Positions 22,871-31,075 of a stretch of DNA of 35,055 nt are shown here, piece by piece. A program made the position numbers and the translations under genes. A model generated the notes under the pieces. It had not been told where the DNA came from. It saw only the letters and a program-made list of their open reading frames with translations, and made no database searches. The first letter of the stretch is position 1. Each line of letters opens with the position of its first letter. Source of the DNA: JAYXXU01 sp049301135 (GTDB taxonomy: Bacteria > Pseudomonadota > Gammaproteobacteria > Pseudomonadales > Moraxellaceae). Where the stretch lies: positions 1 through 35,055 of the forward strand of contig JBAQKP010000087.1 of NCBI GenBank assembly GCA_049301135.1, written 5' to 3'.

Positions 22871-25012
22871 TTAAACGAATAGCTCGCCTTTAGCCGCTTT
22901 GTCTTTCAGCAATTGCGGTGCCGCAAAACGCTCACCGTATTTGGCTTCAAGTTCAGCAGCGCGGGCAATCGCTTTGTCCAGACCGTACTGATTCAGATAC
23001 TGAATCGCACCACCTGTCCACGGCGCAAAGCCAATCCCGAAGATTGAGCCGATGTTGGCATCTTGCACCGATTCCAGTACACCTTCTTGCATGCAGCGCA
23101 CGGTATCCAGTGCTTGCACGAACAAAATCCGCTCGATCAGTTCTTGCTCAGCGATTTGCACGTCTGGTTTGTGCCAGACGCTTAAGCCTGACCACAGGTG
23201 TTTTTTACCACCATCGGTTGGGTACTCATAAAAACCTGAACCGGCGGCTTTACCCTTACGGCCAAACTCGTGGATCATTTTTTTGACCACGCCTTCGACT
23301 GGGGTTTCTGGCAGGGTTTGGCCTTCGGCTTCGAGGTCTTTGCGAGTCTGTGCGCCGATGTGTTCGGTCAAAGTCAGGCTGACTTCGTCTTGAATCGCCA
23401 GCGGACCGACCGGCATACCGGCTTTCAGCGCTGCCATTTCGACTTTGGCTGGGTGCACGCCTTCGGCCAGCATGCGCATGCCTTCTTGAATGAAGGTGCC
23501 GAATACGCGGCTGGTAAAGAAGCCGCGGCTGTCGTTGACCACAATCGGGGTTTTGCCGATCTGGAGCACATAGTCAAACGCGCGTGCCAGAGTTTCGGCG
23601 CTGGTGCTTTTGCCTTTGATGATTTCGACCAGTTGCATCTTATCGACTGGACTGAAGAAGTGCAGGCCGATGTAGTTGGCGGCGTTTTTGCTGGCTTCAG
23701 ACAGGCCGGTGATCGGTAGCGTCGAGGTGTTGGAGGCCATGATGCCGCCGTCAACCAGTTGCGCTTCGGCGTCTTTGGTGACTTGCGCTTTGAGTTCACG
23801 GTTTTCGAACACGGCTTCGATGATCAGGTCACAACCCGCCAAGTCTGCATAGTCTGCAGTCGCAGTAATGCTGCCGAGGATCGCATCGCGTTTTTCGGTG
23901 GTCATTTGACCGCGTGACACACGTTTGTCGAGCAGTTTTTGGCTGTAGGCTTTGCCTTTGTCAGCGGCTTCGGTTGAGACGTCTTTCAGCACCACTTGCA
24001 CGCCTTTGATCGCGGTGGCATAGGCGATGCCGCTGCCCATCATGCCTGCGCCGAGGACACCGACTTTGGTCGCTTGCCACTCTGGCACACCATTTGGACG
24101 GCTGTGACCGGCTTTGATCGCGTTCAGTTGGAACCAGAAGGTGCCGATCATGTTTTTGGCGACTTGGCCGGTGGCGAGATCAGTAAAATAGCGTGATTCG
24201 ATGCGCAGTGCGGTATCGACGTCGACTTGTGCACCTTCAGCAGCGGCGGACATAATCGCTTCAGGGGCAGGGTAGCAGCCCTTGGTTTTGTCACGCAGCA
24301 TCGCTGGGGCAATCGCCAGAACCTGTGCCACTGCTGGGGTGCGTGGGTCACCACCAGGGATTTTGTAGCCTTTAACATCAAACGGTTGTTGCGACTTTGG
24401 ATTGGCTTTAATCCAGTCACGCGCTTTGCTGATCACCTCGTCCATCGTGTCAGCAGTGTCATGCACCAAGCCTAAGCTGACGGCTTTTTTGACATCAAAT
24501 TGCTTACCTTCCATCAAGAAAGGGAAGGCGTTTTGTAGGCCAAGCAGACGCACCATGCGAACGATACCACCACCACCCGGTAGCAGGCCGAGCGTCACTT
24601 CTGGCAGACCAAATTTGGTTTTTGGATCGTTCAGCGCAATACGGCGATGGGTTGCCAGAGCGATTTCCCAGCCACCACCGAGTGCGGTGCCATTCAAGGC
24701 AGCAACCACTGGTTTACCCAGTGTTTCGATGGTACGCATGTCGGCTTTTAGGCCTTCAATCATCTGAAAAAACGCGGTGGTTTCGCTGCGCGGGGCTTGG
24801 ATCAGTTCGTCCAGATCACCGCCAGCAAAGAAGGTTTTTTTGGCGGACGTGATGATCACACCGGCCAGATCAGTCTCGGCTTTGAGTTTGGCGGCGACTT
24901 CAGACAGGCTGGTACGAAACTCGGCATTCATGGTGTTGGCAGACTGACCGCTTGAATCCAGCGTCAGGGTGACGATATTGTCTTGATCTTTTTGGTATTG
25001 GATTGCGCTCAT
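22871..25012 (-). CDS. fadB: Fatty acid oxidation multifunctional enzyme: enoyl-CoA hydratase / 3-hydroxyacyl-CoA dehydrogenase
   Basis: This is the alpha subunit of a beta-oxidation complex (FadB/FadJ family), 713 residues. The N-terminal crotonase domain has the oxyanion-hole segment AGGDLDEL (63-70) and catalytic glutamates Glu116 (GGGWEIALA) and Glu138 (LPEVTLG). The Rossmann domain starts at VGVLGAGMMGSGIA (317-330). The dehydrogenase catalytic pair is His451 (GLHFFSPVDKMQLVE) and Glu463. Two C-terminal 3HCDH domains complete it. AAGGGGA precedes the ATG. It follows fadA with 11 bp between, on the same strand, so it is the second gene of the unit; in E. coli fadBA the order is reversed. 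FadJ-like naming is also possible; the symbol is by general similarity. Confidence 0.92.
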   Translation of the reverse strand: MSAIQYQKDQDNIVTLTLDSSGQSANTMNAEFRTSLSEVAAKLKAETDLAGVIITSAKKTFFAGGDLDELIQAPRSETTAFFQMIEGLKADMRTIETLGKPVVAALNGTALGGGWEIALATHRRIALNDPKTKFGLPEVTLGLLPGGGGIVRMVRLLGLQNAFPFLMEGKQFDVKKAVSLGLVHDTADTMDEVISKARDWIKANPKSQQPFDVKGYKIPGGDPRTPAVAQVLAIAPAMLRDKTKGCYPAPEAIMSAAAEGAQVDVDTALRIESRYFTDLATGQVAKNMIGTFWFQLNAIKAGHSRPNGVPEWQATKVGVLGAGMMGSGIAYATAIKGVQVVLKDVSTEAADKGKAYSQKLLDKRVSRGQMTTEKRDAILGSITATADYADLAGCDLIIEAVFENRELKAQVTKDAEAQLVDGGIMASNTSTLPITGLSEASKNAANYIGLHFFSPVDKMQLVEIIKGKSTSAETLARAFDYVLQIGKTPIVVNDSRGFFTSRVFGTFIQEGMRMLAEGVHPAKVEMAALKAGMPVGPLAIQDEVSLTLTEHIGAQTRKDLEAEGQTLPETPVEGVVKKMIHEFGRKGKAAGSGFYEYPTDGGKKHLWSGLSVWHKPDVQIAEQELIERILFVQALDTVRCMQEGVLESVQDANIGSIFGIGFAPWTGGAIQYLNQYGLDKAIARAAELEAKYGERFAAPQLLKDKAAKGELFV

Positions 25013-25023
25013 GTTTATTCCCC

Positions 25024-26229
25024 TTACACTCGCTCAATGATGGTTGCAATGCCCATGCCGCCGCCGACACACAAGGTGGCGAGGCCGCGTTTTTTGCCAG
25101 TCCGCTCAAGCTCATCCAGCAGTGTGCCGATGATCATCGCGCCGGTTGCGCCGAGTGGGTGACCCATCGCAATCGCACCGCCATTGACGTTGACTTTTTC
25201 GGCGGGGACTTTTAGTTCGGTGATAAAGCGCATCACCACCGCAGCAAACGCTTCATTGACTTCGAACAGGTCGATGTCGTCGATGGTCAGGCCAGCTTTT
25301 TCGAGGGCTTTACGCGCAGCAGGCGCTGGCCCTGTCAGCATGATGGTGGGATCAGTGCCGACCAGCGCAGTGGCAACGATCTTGGCACGCGGGGTCAGGC
25401 CAAGCTCTTTACCGATTTTTTCTGAGCCAATCAGTACCAACGCTGCACCATCGACGATGCCCGACGAGTTACCGGCGTGGTGCACGTGGATAATTTTTTC
25501 GGCTTCTGGGTATTTTTGCAGCGCGACTGCATCAAAGCCCATGTTGCCCATCATTTCAAAGCTAGGCGCAAGGCTCGATAGTTTTTCGGCAGTGGTTCCG
25601 GCACGGATAAATTCGTCTTTATCCAATACGGTGACGCCAGCACGGTCTTTCACCGGAATGATCGACTTGTCAAAGCGGCCTTCTGCCTGCGCAACGGCAG
25701 CTTTGGCTTGCGAATTGGCAGCAAATTCATCCACGTCGGTACGGCTATAGCCATCAAGGGTGGCGATCAGGTCAGCGCCGACGCCTTGAGGGACGAAGCC
25801 TGCTTTTAAGTTGGTTTCAGGATCAAGCGCCCAAGGACCACCGTCTGAACCCATCGCGATGCGTGACATCGACTCAACGCCGCCTGCCACAATCAGGTCT
25901 TCCCAGCCAGAACGAACTTTCATCGCGGCAAGGTTGACGGCTTCGAGGCCAGAGGCGCAAAAGCGGTTGATCTGTACGCCAGAGACGTTGTCGCTCCAAC
26001 CGGCGGCAATCGCGGCGGTCTTGGCGATATCACCGCCTTGGTCAGCAATCGGGGTTACGCAACCCAGCACCAGATCTTCAACTTTACTGGTGTCAAGATT
26101 GTTGCGTGCTTCAAGCGCGTGCAACAGTGTGGTCAGGAGGGTGATCGGCTTAACTTCGTGCAGACTACCGTCTTTTTTGCCTTTGCCACGCGGAGTGCGT
26201 ACGGCGTCGAAGATATAGGCTTCGGTCAT
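25024..26229 (-). CDS. fadA: Acetyl-CoA acyltransferase (3-ketoacyl-CoA thiolase), beta-oxidation partner
   Basis: This is a thiolase of 401 residues with the three conserved segments: nucleophile Cys91 in NRFCASGLEAV, His357 in AMGHPLGATGA, and Cys387 in CVGGGMG. VNEAFAAV marks the fourth motif. It cleaves 3-ketoacyl-CoA into acetyl-CoA and a shortened acyl-CoA, and would form the alpha2-beta2 complex with the enzyme encoded downstream. AAGGAA lies about 8 bp before the ATG. It is the first gene of the pair. An acetoacetyl-CoA thiolase (phaA-like) role is less likely given its coupling to the multifunctional enzyme gene. Confidence 0.92.
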   Translation of the reverse strand: MTEAYIFDAVRTPRGKGKKDGSLHEVKPITLLTTLLHALEARNNLDTSKVEDLVLGCVTPIADQGGDIAKTAAIAAGWSDNVSGVQINRFCASGLEAVNLAAMKVRSGWEDLIVAGGVESMSRIAMGSDGGPWALDPETNLKAGFVPQGVGADLIATLDGYSRTDVDEFAANSQAKAAVAQAEGRFDKSIIPVKDRAGVTVLDKDEFIRAGTTAEKLSSLAPSFEMMGNMGFDAVALQKYPEAEKIIHVHHAGNSSGIVDGAALVLIGSEKIGKELGLTPRAKIVATALVGTDPTIMLTGPAPAARKALEKAGLTIDDIDLFEVNEAFAAVVMRFITELKVPAEKVNVNGGAIAMGHPLGATGAMIIGTLLDELERTGKKRGLATLCVGGGMGIATIIERV

Positions 26230-26476
26230 GGCTGGGATTCCTTGTTGTGTCCGAGGATGCCACTGAGTGTAACGGCTCGGCCTAATAGGACAATGACGGG
26301 AATAACCAACTCAGGTGGCGGGAAGTGACAGAGACGGCACTCAGGCCGCCCAGATGCGCTTGTTTTAAATATCATTTAGATCTATTTGCGTGCCCAGCCA
26401 GCCATGCTGAAGATATTTTTTGTGGGCTGCATTACTGAGCGATGTGGCCGAGATGACATCGCTTTCAATTCACAAG

Positions 26477-26902
26477 TTACAGCGAGCTGGTCTGTTCTAG
26501 GGCGCTGTGTTGAGGGATCGGATGCGTGGCTTGAAACAGTGTAATCACATCTTCTAGCAAAATGGCCTCCGCTAGGGGCATACCATGTTGCTGCAAAACC
26601 GTATGGCTGGGCACACCTTCGAGTAAATAGTGTGTAGCCGAGTGGCTGAGGCTGCGCTGAGTAATCGGATGCCATGCGATGATGTGCGCATCAAATCCCT
26701 GTGGCAGTTGTGCCAAGCGTAACACCAGATCATCCACCAGTGCGCTGTCACCTTCGACACACTGAAAAAAACAGCCGTGCCCATACAGTGATACCCCGAT
26801 CAAGGGCGGTTCAGGCCATGCGAGTGCTTGAGCGATGGTGCTTTCAGCGAATCTTGAGCGGCAAACATAGTGTAATCGGGCATTATTCATGGGATTGACC
26901 AT
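26477..26902 (-). CDS. Divergent BLUF-domain-like protein (copy 1)
   Basis: This 141-residue protein resembles BLUF flavin photoreceptors of the short Acinetobacter BlsA type. It keeps RLHYVCRS (9-16), placing a Tyr (Tyr12) where the photocycle tyrosine sits, and CFFQCVEG (44-51), placing Gln47 at the flavin-contacting glutamine. However, the helix that normally supplies the Asn pair is replaced by a shorter Pro-rich WPEPPLIGVSLY (29-40), and the late WxM motif (FxxWSMxF) is lost (RSLSHSATHYL). Flavin binding is therefore doubtful. The C-terminal part, with QQHGMPL, resembles the second copy downstream. A second ATG at 26890 is possible; neither start has a clear ribosome binding site. Confidence 0.6.
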   Translation of the reverse strand: MVNPMNNARLHYVCRSRFAESTIAQALAWPEPPLIGVSLYGHGCFFQCVEGDSALVDDLVLRLAQLPQGFDAHIIAWHPITQRSLSHSATHYLLEGVPSHTVLQQHGMPLAEAILLEDVITLFQATHPIPQHSALEQTSSL

Positions 26903-27184
26903 CCATTATTGGGTTGCGTGCGTACCGACTATGCTGGATTTTTGATCGGCTCATAGCCTGAACAAAAATAGGACAAAAGACAGTTTTACGCAAGTCCTAC
27001 ATGAGCACGGTCGTCTGTCTGTTTAACAATATACAGAAGCCGATTACGCACTGCTGATTGACGCCGCTGAGTGAGTGGCTAGCGTATCGAGAGCGGCTTG
27101 ATCGAAAAGATTCGCAGGCCGCGCCGTGTGTCGCCGACAAAATCCGATATACTGCGGCAAGTTTTAGATCAAAGAGGGCTGATG

Positions 27185-27571
27185 ATGCGACAACACCCAG
27201 AAGAGATCCTGCAAGAGTGGATGGAGGCGGTGAATACCGGCAATGTGCCAGCGTTGACGGCGTTGTATGATCAACAAGCTGTCTTGATTCCGACATTTTC
27301 GAGTCGTCTGCTCAAAACGCCGGAGATGATTGAAGATTATTTTATTCGTTTGGGCAGTCGTGAAGAACTGAGCGTGGCGTTACACGAAAAAACCGTGATC
27401 AGCCAAACCCTTGGCGATCAGATTTATGCGCTATCAGGGATTTATTGCTGGCGCTTTGCGATTGATGGCGAGTTGTTAAACTTTGAAGCACGCTTTAATT
27501 ATATGCTGGATCTGAAGCGTCCTAGTCCGATTGTGCATCATCACTCGTCACAGATTCCTCGGGTGATTTAA
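27185..27571 (+). CDS. NTF2-like / SnoaL-type small protein (SgcJ/EcaC-like)
   Basis: This 128-residue protein has the cone-shaped NTF2-like fold pattern: a first helix (QEWMEAVNTGNVPALTALYD), a stretch with VLIPTFSS, a helix at PEMIEDYFIRLG, and the beta-sheet ending IVHHHSSQIP. That last motif is typical of the SgcJ/EcaC and CaMKII-association type NTF2 families. Such proteins act as small binding domains or, rarely, enzymes; no function can be assigned. AGAGGG (27173-27178) gives better spacing to the ATG at 27185 than to the one at 27182, and the frame is open much further upstream without a reason to use it. The gene is convergent with the YqhD-type gene and divergent from BLUF-like copy 1. 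Confidence 0.72.
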   Translation: MRQHPEEILQEWMEAVNTGNVPALTALYDQQAVLIPTFSSRLLKTPEMIEDYFIRLGSREELSVALHEKTVISQTLGDQIYALSGIYCWRFAIDGELLNFEARFNYMLDLKRPSPIVHHHSSQIPRVI

Positions 27572-27575
27572 TCGC

Positions 27576-27607
27576 TATTGCCCAATCTCAGGTGAGATTG
27601 GGCAATA
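27576..27607. terminator. Long perfect stem-loop between convergent genes
   Basis: TATTGCCCAATCTCA (27576-27590) pairs perfectly over 15 bp with TGAGATTGGGCAATA (27593-27607). Lacking a T-run on either side, it is not a classic intrinsic terminator, yet its place between the converging NTF2-like and YqhD-type genes suggests an end-of-transcript role. Confidence 0.5.
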
Positions 27608-27617
27608 CCTGAATCGG

Positions 27618-28772
27618 TTAAGCGACGGCTTGGCTTAAAATCTCACGACTAGCCTGTAAATCAATGGCTTGATGTTCACCGAGTTTTAGCATGCCATGTT
27701 GCTCTAACAGCCCGACGATGTGGCTGATCGCTTGGTCTTTAGTTTGACCTTTAGCCTGATGTTCGGTCAGTTGGGTGGCGACATCTAACGACTGATACAG
27801 TTGCTCGATCTGATCAATCGTGCGCTCGGCCAGATCCGCACCACCGCTTAAGCCAAAAACGTTTTGCCCCATTTGTTCCAGTTTGCTGCGTTTGTGTGCC
27901 AACTGATGCCGTAGCAGTGACGGCTGTACAATCGCCAGCGAACGCGCATGATCGACTCCATAGGCTGCGGTCAGTTCGTGGCCGATCATATGAGTTGCCC
28001 AGTCTTGCGCCACACCGACGCCGATCAGACCGTTTAAGGCTTGGTTGGCGGCCCACATCAGGTTGGCATGCCACTGATCATCGCGCTCTGGGAAGGTTTT
28101 GGCCAATGTCGCCAGCGTGCGCAGCAGCGCTTCGGCATAACCGTCTTGTACCAGATGACCCGCAGGGAAGGTCAGGTATTGTTCGCAGACATGCACAAAT
28201 GCGTCAACCACCCCGTTTGCCAGTAAGCGCTCGGGTAGGCTTTGCATGACTTGTGGATCCATGACGGCAAACTGTGGCCGTACCAACGCTGAGGCAAAAC
28301 TCAGCTTTTCGTGAGTAGCGGCTTTGGTTACGACGCTGTTATTATTGGATTCTGACCCAGTCGCAGGGATGGTCAAAATAGCCCCAATAGGTGTGGCCGT
28401 TTTGATCTTGTGTTGACCGAGTAAGATCTCCCAGCCGTCCCCGTCATGATGAATTGCTGCTGCGATGTATTTGGCGCCGTCGATCACGGAGCCACCCCCA
28501 ACCGCCAAAATAAAATCACTGTGGTCTTGGCGGGCGAGTTGTACTGCTTGATCTAAGGTCTCGATGGTGGGATTGGGTTCGATACCGGCAAACTCAACCA
28601 TTTGGTGTTTGGATAGCGCGGCGATCACTTGGTCGTACACGCCATTTTTTTTGATCGAACCGCCGCCATACACCAGTAGAACGCGGCTGTTGGCCGGAAT
28701 CTGTTTACTGATGGCCGCAATCTGGCCTTGACCAAATAAAATCTGGGTAGGATTGGCGTAGCTAAACAGCAT
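27618..28772 (-). CDS. yqhD: NADPH-dependent iron-containing aldehyde reductase / alcohol dehydrogenase, YqhD type
   Basis: This 384-residue member of the group III alcohol dehydrogenases is collinear with E. coli YqhD. It has the NADPH site YGGGSIKK (35-42) and VGGGSVIDG (91-99), the ATGSESN loop (137-143), and metal ligands Asp190 and His194 (VVDAFVH) plus His261 and His275 (WATHMIGHELTAAYGVDH). YqhD reduces short aldehydes such as butanal, acrolein and malondialdehyde and helps against lipid-peroxidation aldehydes. The ATG at 28772 is preceded by GAGG at a good distance and is preferred over 28784. No AraC-type yqhC regulator is adjacent; a GNAT gene is divergently placed 91 bp away. Confidence 0.92.
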   Translation of the reverse strand: MLFSYANPTQILFGQGQIAAISKQIPANSRVLLVYGGGSIKKNGVYDQVIAALSKHQMVEFAGIEPNPTIETLDQAVQLARQDHSDFILAVGGGSVIDGAKYIAAAIHHDGDGWEILLGQHKIKTATPIGAILTIPATGSESNNNSVVTKAATHEKLSFASALVRPQFAVMDPQVMQSLPERLLANGVVDAFVHVCEQYLTFPAGHLVQDGYAEALLRTLATLAKTFPERDDQWHANLMWAANQALNGLIGVGVAQDWATHMIGHELTAAYGVDHARSLAIVQPSLLRHQLAHKRSKLEQMGQNVFGLSGGADLAERTIDQIEQLYQSLDVATQLTEHQAKGQTKDQAISHIVGLLEQHGMLKLGEHQAIDLQASREILSQAVA

Positions 28773-28863
28773 GATGAGCCTCAAAACAGGACAGTTAAAA
28801 TCGTGCTACAGCATAAGCCGAATCACTCTGTGATGCTGTGAGATCAGGCAGGATTTTGTTGAG

Positions 28864-29394
28864 ATGATGCAAGTGAACGTGAACAGTCCAGTCATTCGAT
28901 TGATGCAGGCCACAGATCTCAATCAGGTCATGGCCATACAATTGACCTGTTATAGCGCTGCCTATCACGAGGCACTCTCGGTATTGCAGCAGCGGTTTAA
29001 CTGCTCACCACAGACGGCGTGGGTCGCGGTCGATGAACACGGTGTCGGTGGCTACTTGGTTGCTTATGTATCATCTTTTGGCAAGGTGACGGCACTGCAT
29101 AGCAGTTTTGCCTGCACTGGTCAGCCGGATACGTTGTATATCCATGATTTGGCGATTGATCCGCGTCTGGGTGGTCAAGGTGTGGCAGCACGGTTGATTC
29201 AGACTGCATTCGAGACCGCTCAAACCAAGCATCTGCGCGGTTTGGCCTTGGTTGCGGTGCAGGATTCGACACGCTTTTGGCGACGCCATGGCTTTGCGCC
29301 GCTGGCACTCGCGACCCCACAACAACAAGCCAACTTAGCGGTGTATGGTGCGGCGGCGGTCTATTTATACGCTGATGTTATTGAAGCTCTGTAA
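28864..29394 (+). CDS. GNAT-family N-acetyltransferase
   Basis: This 176-residue protein has the GNAT fold. Motif A is LYIHDLAIDPRLGGQGVAARLI, with the acetyl-CoA pyrophosphate loop RLGGQGVA (101-108). Motif B is STRFWRRHGF (135-144). The N-terminal part (VIRLMQATDLNQVMAIQ) is the usual first strand and helix. The acceptor substrate cannot be predicted. The start may be ATG 28864 or the next codon, 28867. It is transcribed away from the yqhD-type gene, sharing a short intergenic region, and ends before a strong terminator. Confidence 0.87.
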   Translation: MMQVNVNSPVIRLMQATDLNQVMAIQLTCYSAAYHEALSVLQQRFNCSPQTAWVAVDEHGVGGYLVAYVSSFGKVTALHSSFACTGQPDTLYIHDLAIDPRLGGQGVAARLIQTAFETAQTKHLRGLALVAVQDSTRFWRRHGFAPLALATPQQQANLAVYGAAAVYLYADVIEAL

Positions 29395-29476
29395 ATCATT
29401 GGGCTGCTAAAGCGTCAGATCGATCAGGCCATAACCCGAGCCAAAACTTGCTGGGCTATGCCAAATGACAGAGCTT

Positions 29477-29503
29477 AAAATATGCCAATCGGCATATTTT
29501 TTT
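29477..29503 (+). terminator. Rho-independent terminator
   Basis: AAAATATGCC (29477-29486) and GGCATATTTT (29491-29500) form a 10-bp stem with an AATC loop, followed by a run of T through 29503. It lies 82 bp after the GNAT stop and before the second BLUF-like gene. Confidence 0.78.
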
Positions 29504-29561
29504 AGCAGAGGATCGCCTTAGCATCAAATCATGCGCAAAAACCTGCGATGAGGACAGAATC

Positions 29562-30005
29562 ATGAGTAATCTAATGCGTTTGGTGATGTTTAGTAAGGCG
29601 GCTTTTTCGACTGCAACATCGTCATCAGAAATAGAAGCAGATCTGCTCAGTATTTTGTCACAGACTCGCCGTGCCAACGCGCAACGTCAATTGACTGGGG
29701 TGCTGTATTACGGTGAAGGTTATTTCTTGCACTGTTTAGAGGGCGCAGCGGCCACGATGACTGAGGTGATGAATCGAATGGCACTTGACCCAAGGCACTG
29801 TAACCTTGAAGTTGTGGTGCTAGAGCCGATCCAGCAACTCAGTTTTGCGCAGTGGCGTATGCGGTTTGCGCGTACTGATCATGCCGTCACCCACATGCTG
29901 CGGCAGCACGGCATGACACGCTTTCAGCCGTATGAATTTCCACTGTCGCTGGTGAACGCGCTGGTGGAAACCGCCGCACAGCCAGACTATCAACGTTGTG
30001 CCTAA
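29562..30005 (+). CDS. Divergent BLUF-domain-like protein (copy 2), photocycle residues lost
   Basis: This 147-residue protein follows the BLUF pattern more fully than copy 1: the helix LLSILSQTRRANAQRQLTG (28-46), GVLYYGEGYFLHCLEG (46-61), a DPRH turn (76-79), then FAQWRMRF (95-102), keeping the Trp98/Met100 motif. However, the photocycle tyrosine is Met9 (RLVMFSK), the flavin-contacting glutamine is His57 (FLHCLEG), and the first Asn of the usual pair is Ala38. A normal BLUF photocycle is therefore unlikely, though flavin binding is not excluded. Its C-terminal LRQHGMTRF resembles copy 1. GAGGA stands before the ATG. It ends at a strong terminator facing secF. Confidence 0.75.
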   Translation: MSNLMRLVMFSKAAFSTATSSSEIEADLLSILSQTRRANAQRQLTGVLYYGEGYFLHCLEGAAATMTEVMNRMALDPRHCNLEVVVLEPIQQLSFAQWRMRFARTDHAVTHMLRQHGMTRFQPYEFPLSLVNALVETAAQPDYQRCA

Positions 30006-30024
30006 CCCAAAGATCACGCGATAC

Positions 30025-30057
30025 AAAAAAGCCCTGATTTTAAATCAGGGCTTTTTT
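30025..30057. terminator. Strong bidirectional terminator
   Basis: GCCCTGATT (30031-30039) and AATCAGGGC (30043-30051) form a 9-bp stem with a 3-nt loop, flanked by six A and six T. It serves BLUF-like copy 2 (plus strand) and secF (minus strand). Confidence 0.88.
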
Positions 30058-30078
30058 GGCATCGCTACGGGTGATCGG

Positions 30079-31065
30079 TTATTTGCCGTCCGGAAACACT
30101 ACTTCCTCTTCTTGCTCAAACTCAGGCTTTACTACCACGACGAAGTCATGCCGTGACAGTCCCATCATCAGTGCATATGCTGTGGCAATATAAATCGACG
30201 AGTATGTGCCTGCAAACAAGCCGACCAGCAGCGCTACCGAGAACCAATACAAGCCTTCACCGCCCAAGAAAAACATCGCCAATACCACCAGCAAGACTGT
30301 GGAGACGGTCATGATGGTACGACGTAGGGTTTCGGTCAGCGCGATATCGACAATTTCGGTCGGTTCAGCACCGCGAATCTTACGGAAGTTTTCACGGACA
30401 CGGTCGAACACCACAATCGTGTCATTGAGCGAGTAGCCGATCAGTGCCAACACAGCGGCCAATACAGTCAGATCAAACGGCCAGCCCATGATCGAAAAAA
30501 TCCCGACCGTGAACAAGGTATCGTGCGCCAACGACAGCACTGCGCCAATCGCCAGTTTAAGCTCAAACCGAATCGCCACATAGATCAGCATCATCAGCAG
30601 CGACAACGCCACTGCACCCATTGAGCGGATATACAATTCGCTGCCCAGTTGGCTGCCGACCGCGTCGATTTTTTGGATGGTGGCGGTATTGCCCTCAAGC
30701 TTCACCGCTTGGCCGAGTTTCTCTGCCAGCTCCGCGCTGTCTTGCGCCGGCATCCGAATGATCAGGTCTTTATCGGTGCCGATATACTGCACCACCGGAT
30801 CTTTAAAGCCAGCTTTAACCAGTGCCGCTTGTACGTCGGTTTGTGCAACCGGCTGGCTATAATTCACCTCAGCCGACACCCCGCCAGTAAAATCTAAGCC
30901 TAGATTCAGCCCTTTGGTCAGAATGGAATACACCCCGATCAGCACGACCAACAGCGACATCATCGCCATCGGTTTGCTAAAGCGCATAAAGCGGATGATC
31001 CGCTCCTGCGCGGGTGGGGTATAGCGATCAGGAGTCTGGGCATCCTGCGGAAGATTATCTTTCAT
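30079..31065 (-). CDS. secF: Protein translocase subunit SecF
   Basis: SecF is an inner-membrane RND-type subunit that, with SecD, uses the proton gradient to help release translocated proteins from SecYEG. In 328 residues it has a first membrane helix near 34-50, the family motif GLDFTGG (56-62), a periplasmic domain, and five further helices in the C-terminal half with the conserved GYSLNDTIVVFDRVREN segment. AAGGAG precedes the ATG. It starts 10 bp after secD in the standard yajC-secD-secF order. The length matches E. coli SecF (323). Confidence 0.95.
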   Translation of the reverse strand: MKDNLPQDAQTPDRYTPPAQERIIRFMRFSKPMAMMSLLVVLIGVYSILTKGLNLGLDFTGGVSAEVNYSQPVAQTDVQAALVKAGFKDPVVQYIGTDKDLIIRMPAQDSAELAEKLGQAVKLEGNTATIQKIDAVGSQLGSELYIRSMGAVALSLLMMLIYVAIRFELKLAIGAVLSLAHDTLFTVGIFSIMGWPFDLTVLAAVLALIGYSLNDTIVVFDRVRENFRKIRGAEPTEIVDIALTETLRRTIMTVSTVLLVVLAMFFLGGEGLYWFSVALLVGLFAGTYSSIYIATAYALMMGLSRHDFVVVVKPEFEQEEEVVFPDGK

Positions 31066-31075
31066 ATCAACTCCT

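Noticed and set aside
25184..25750. Plus-strand open frame of 188 codons opposite fadA
   Set aside because: Antisense to an intact thiolase with all active-site residues.
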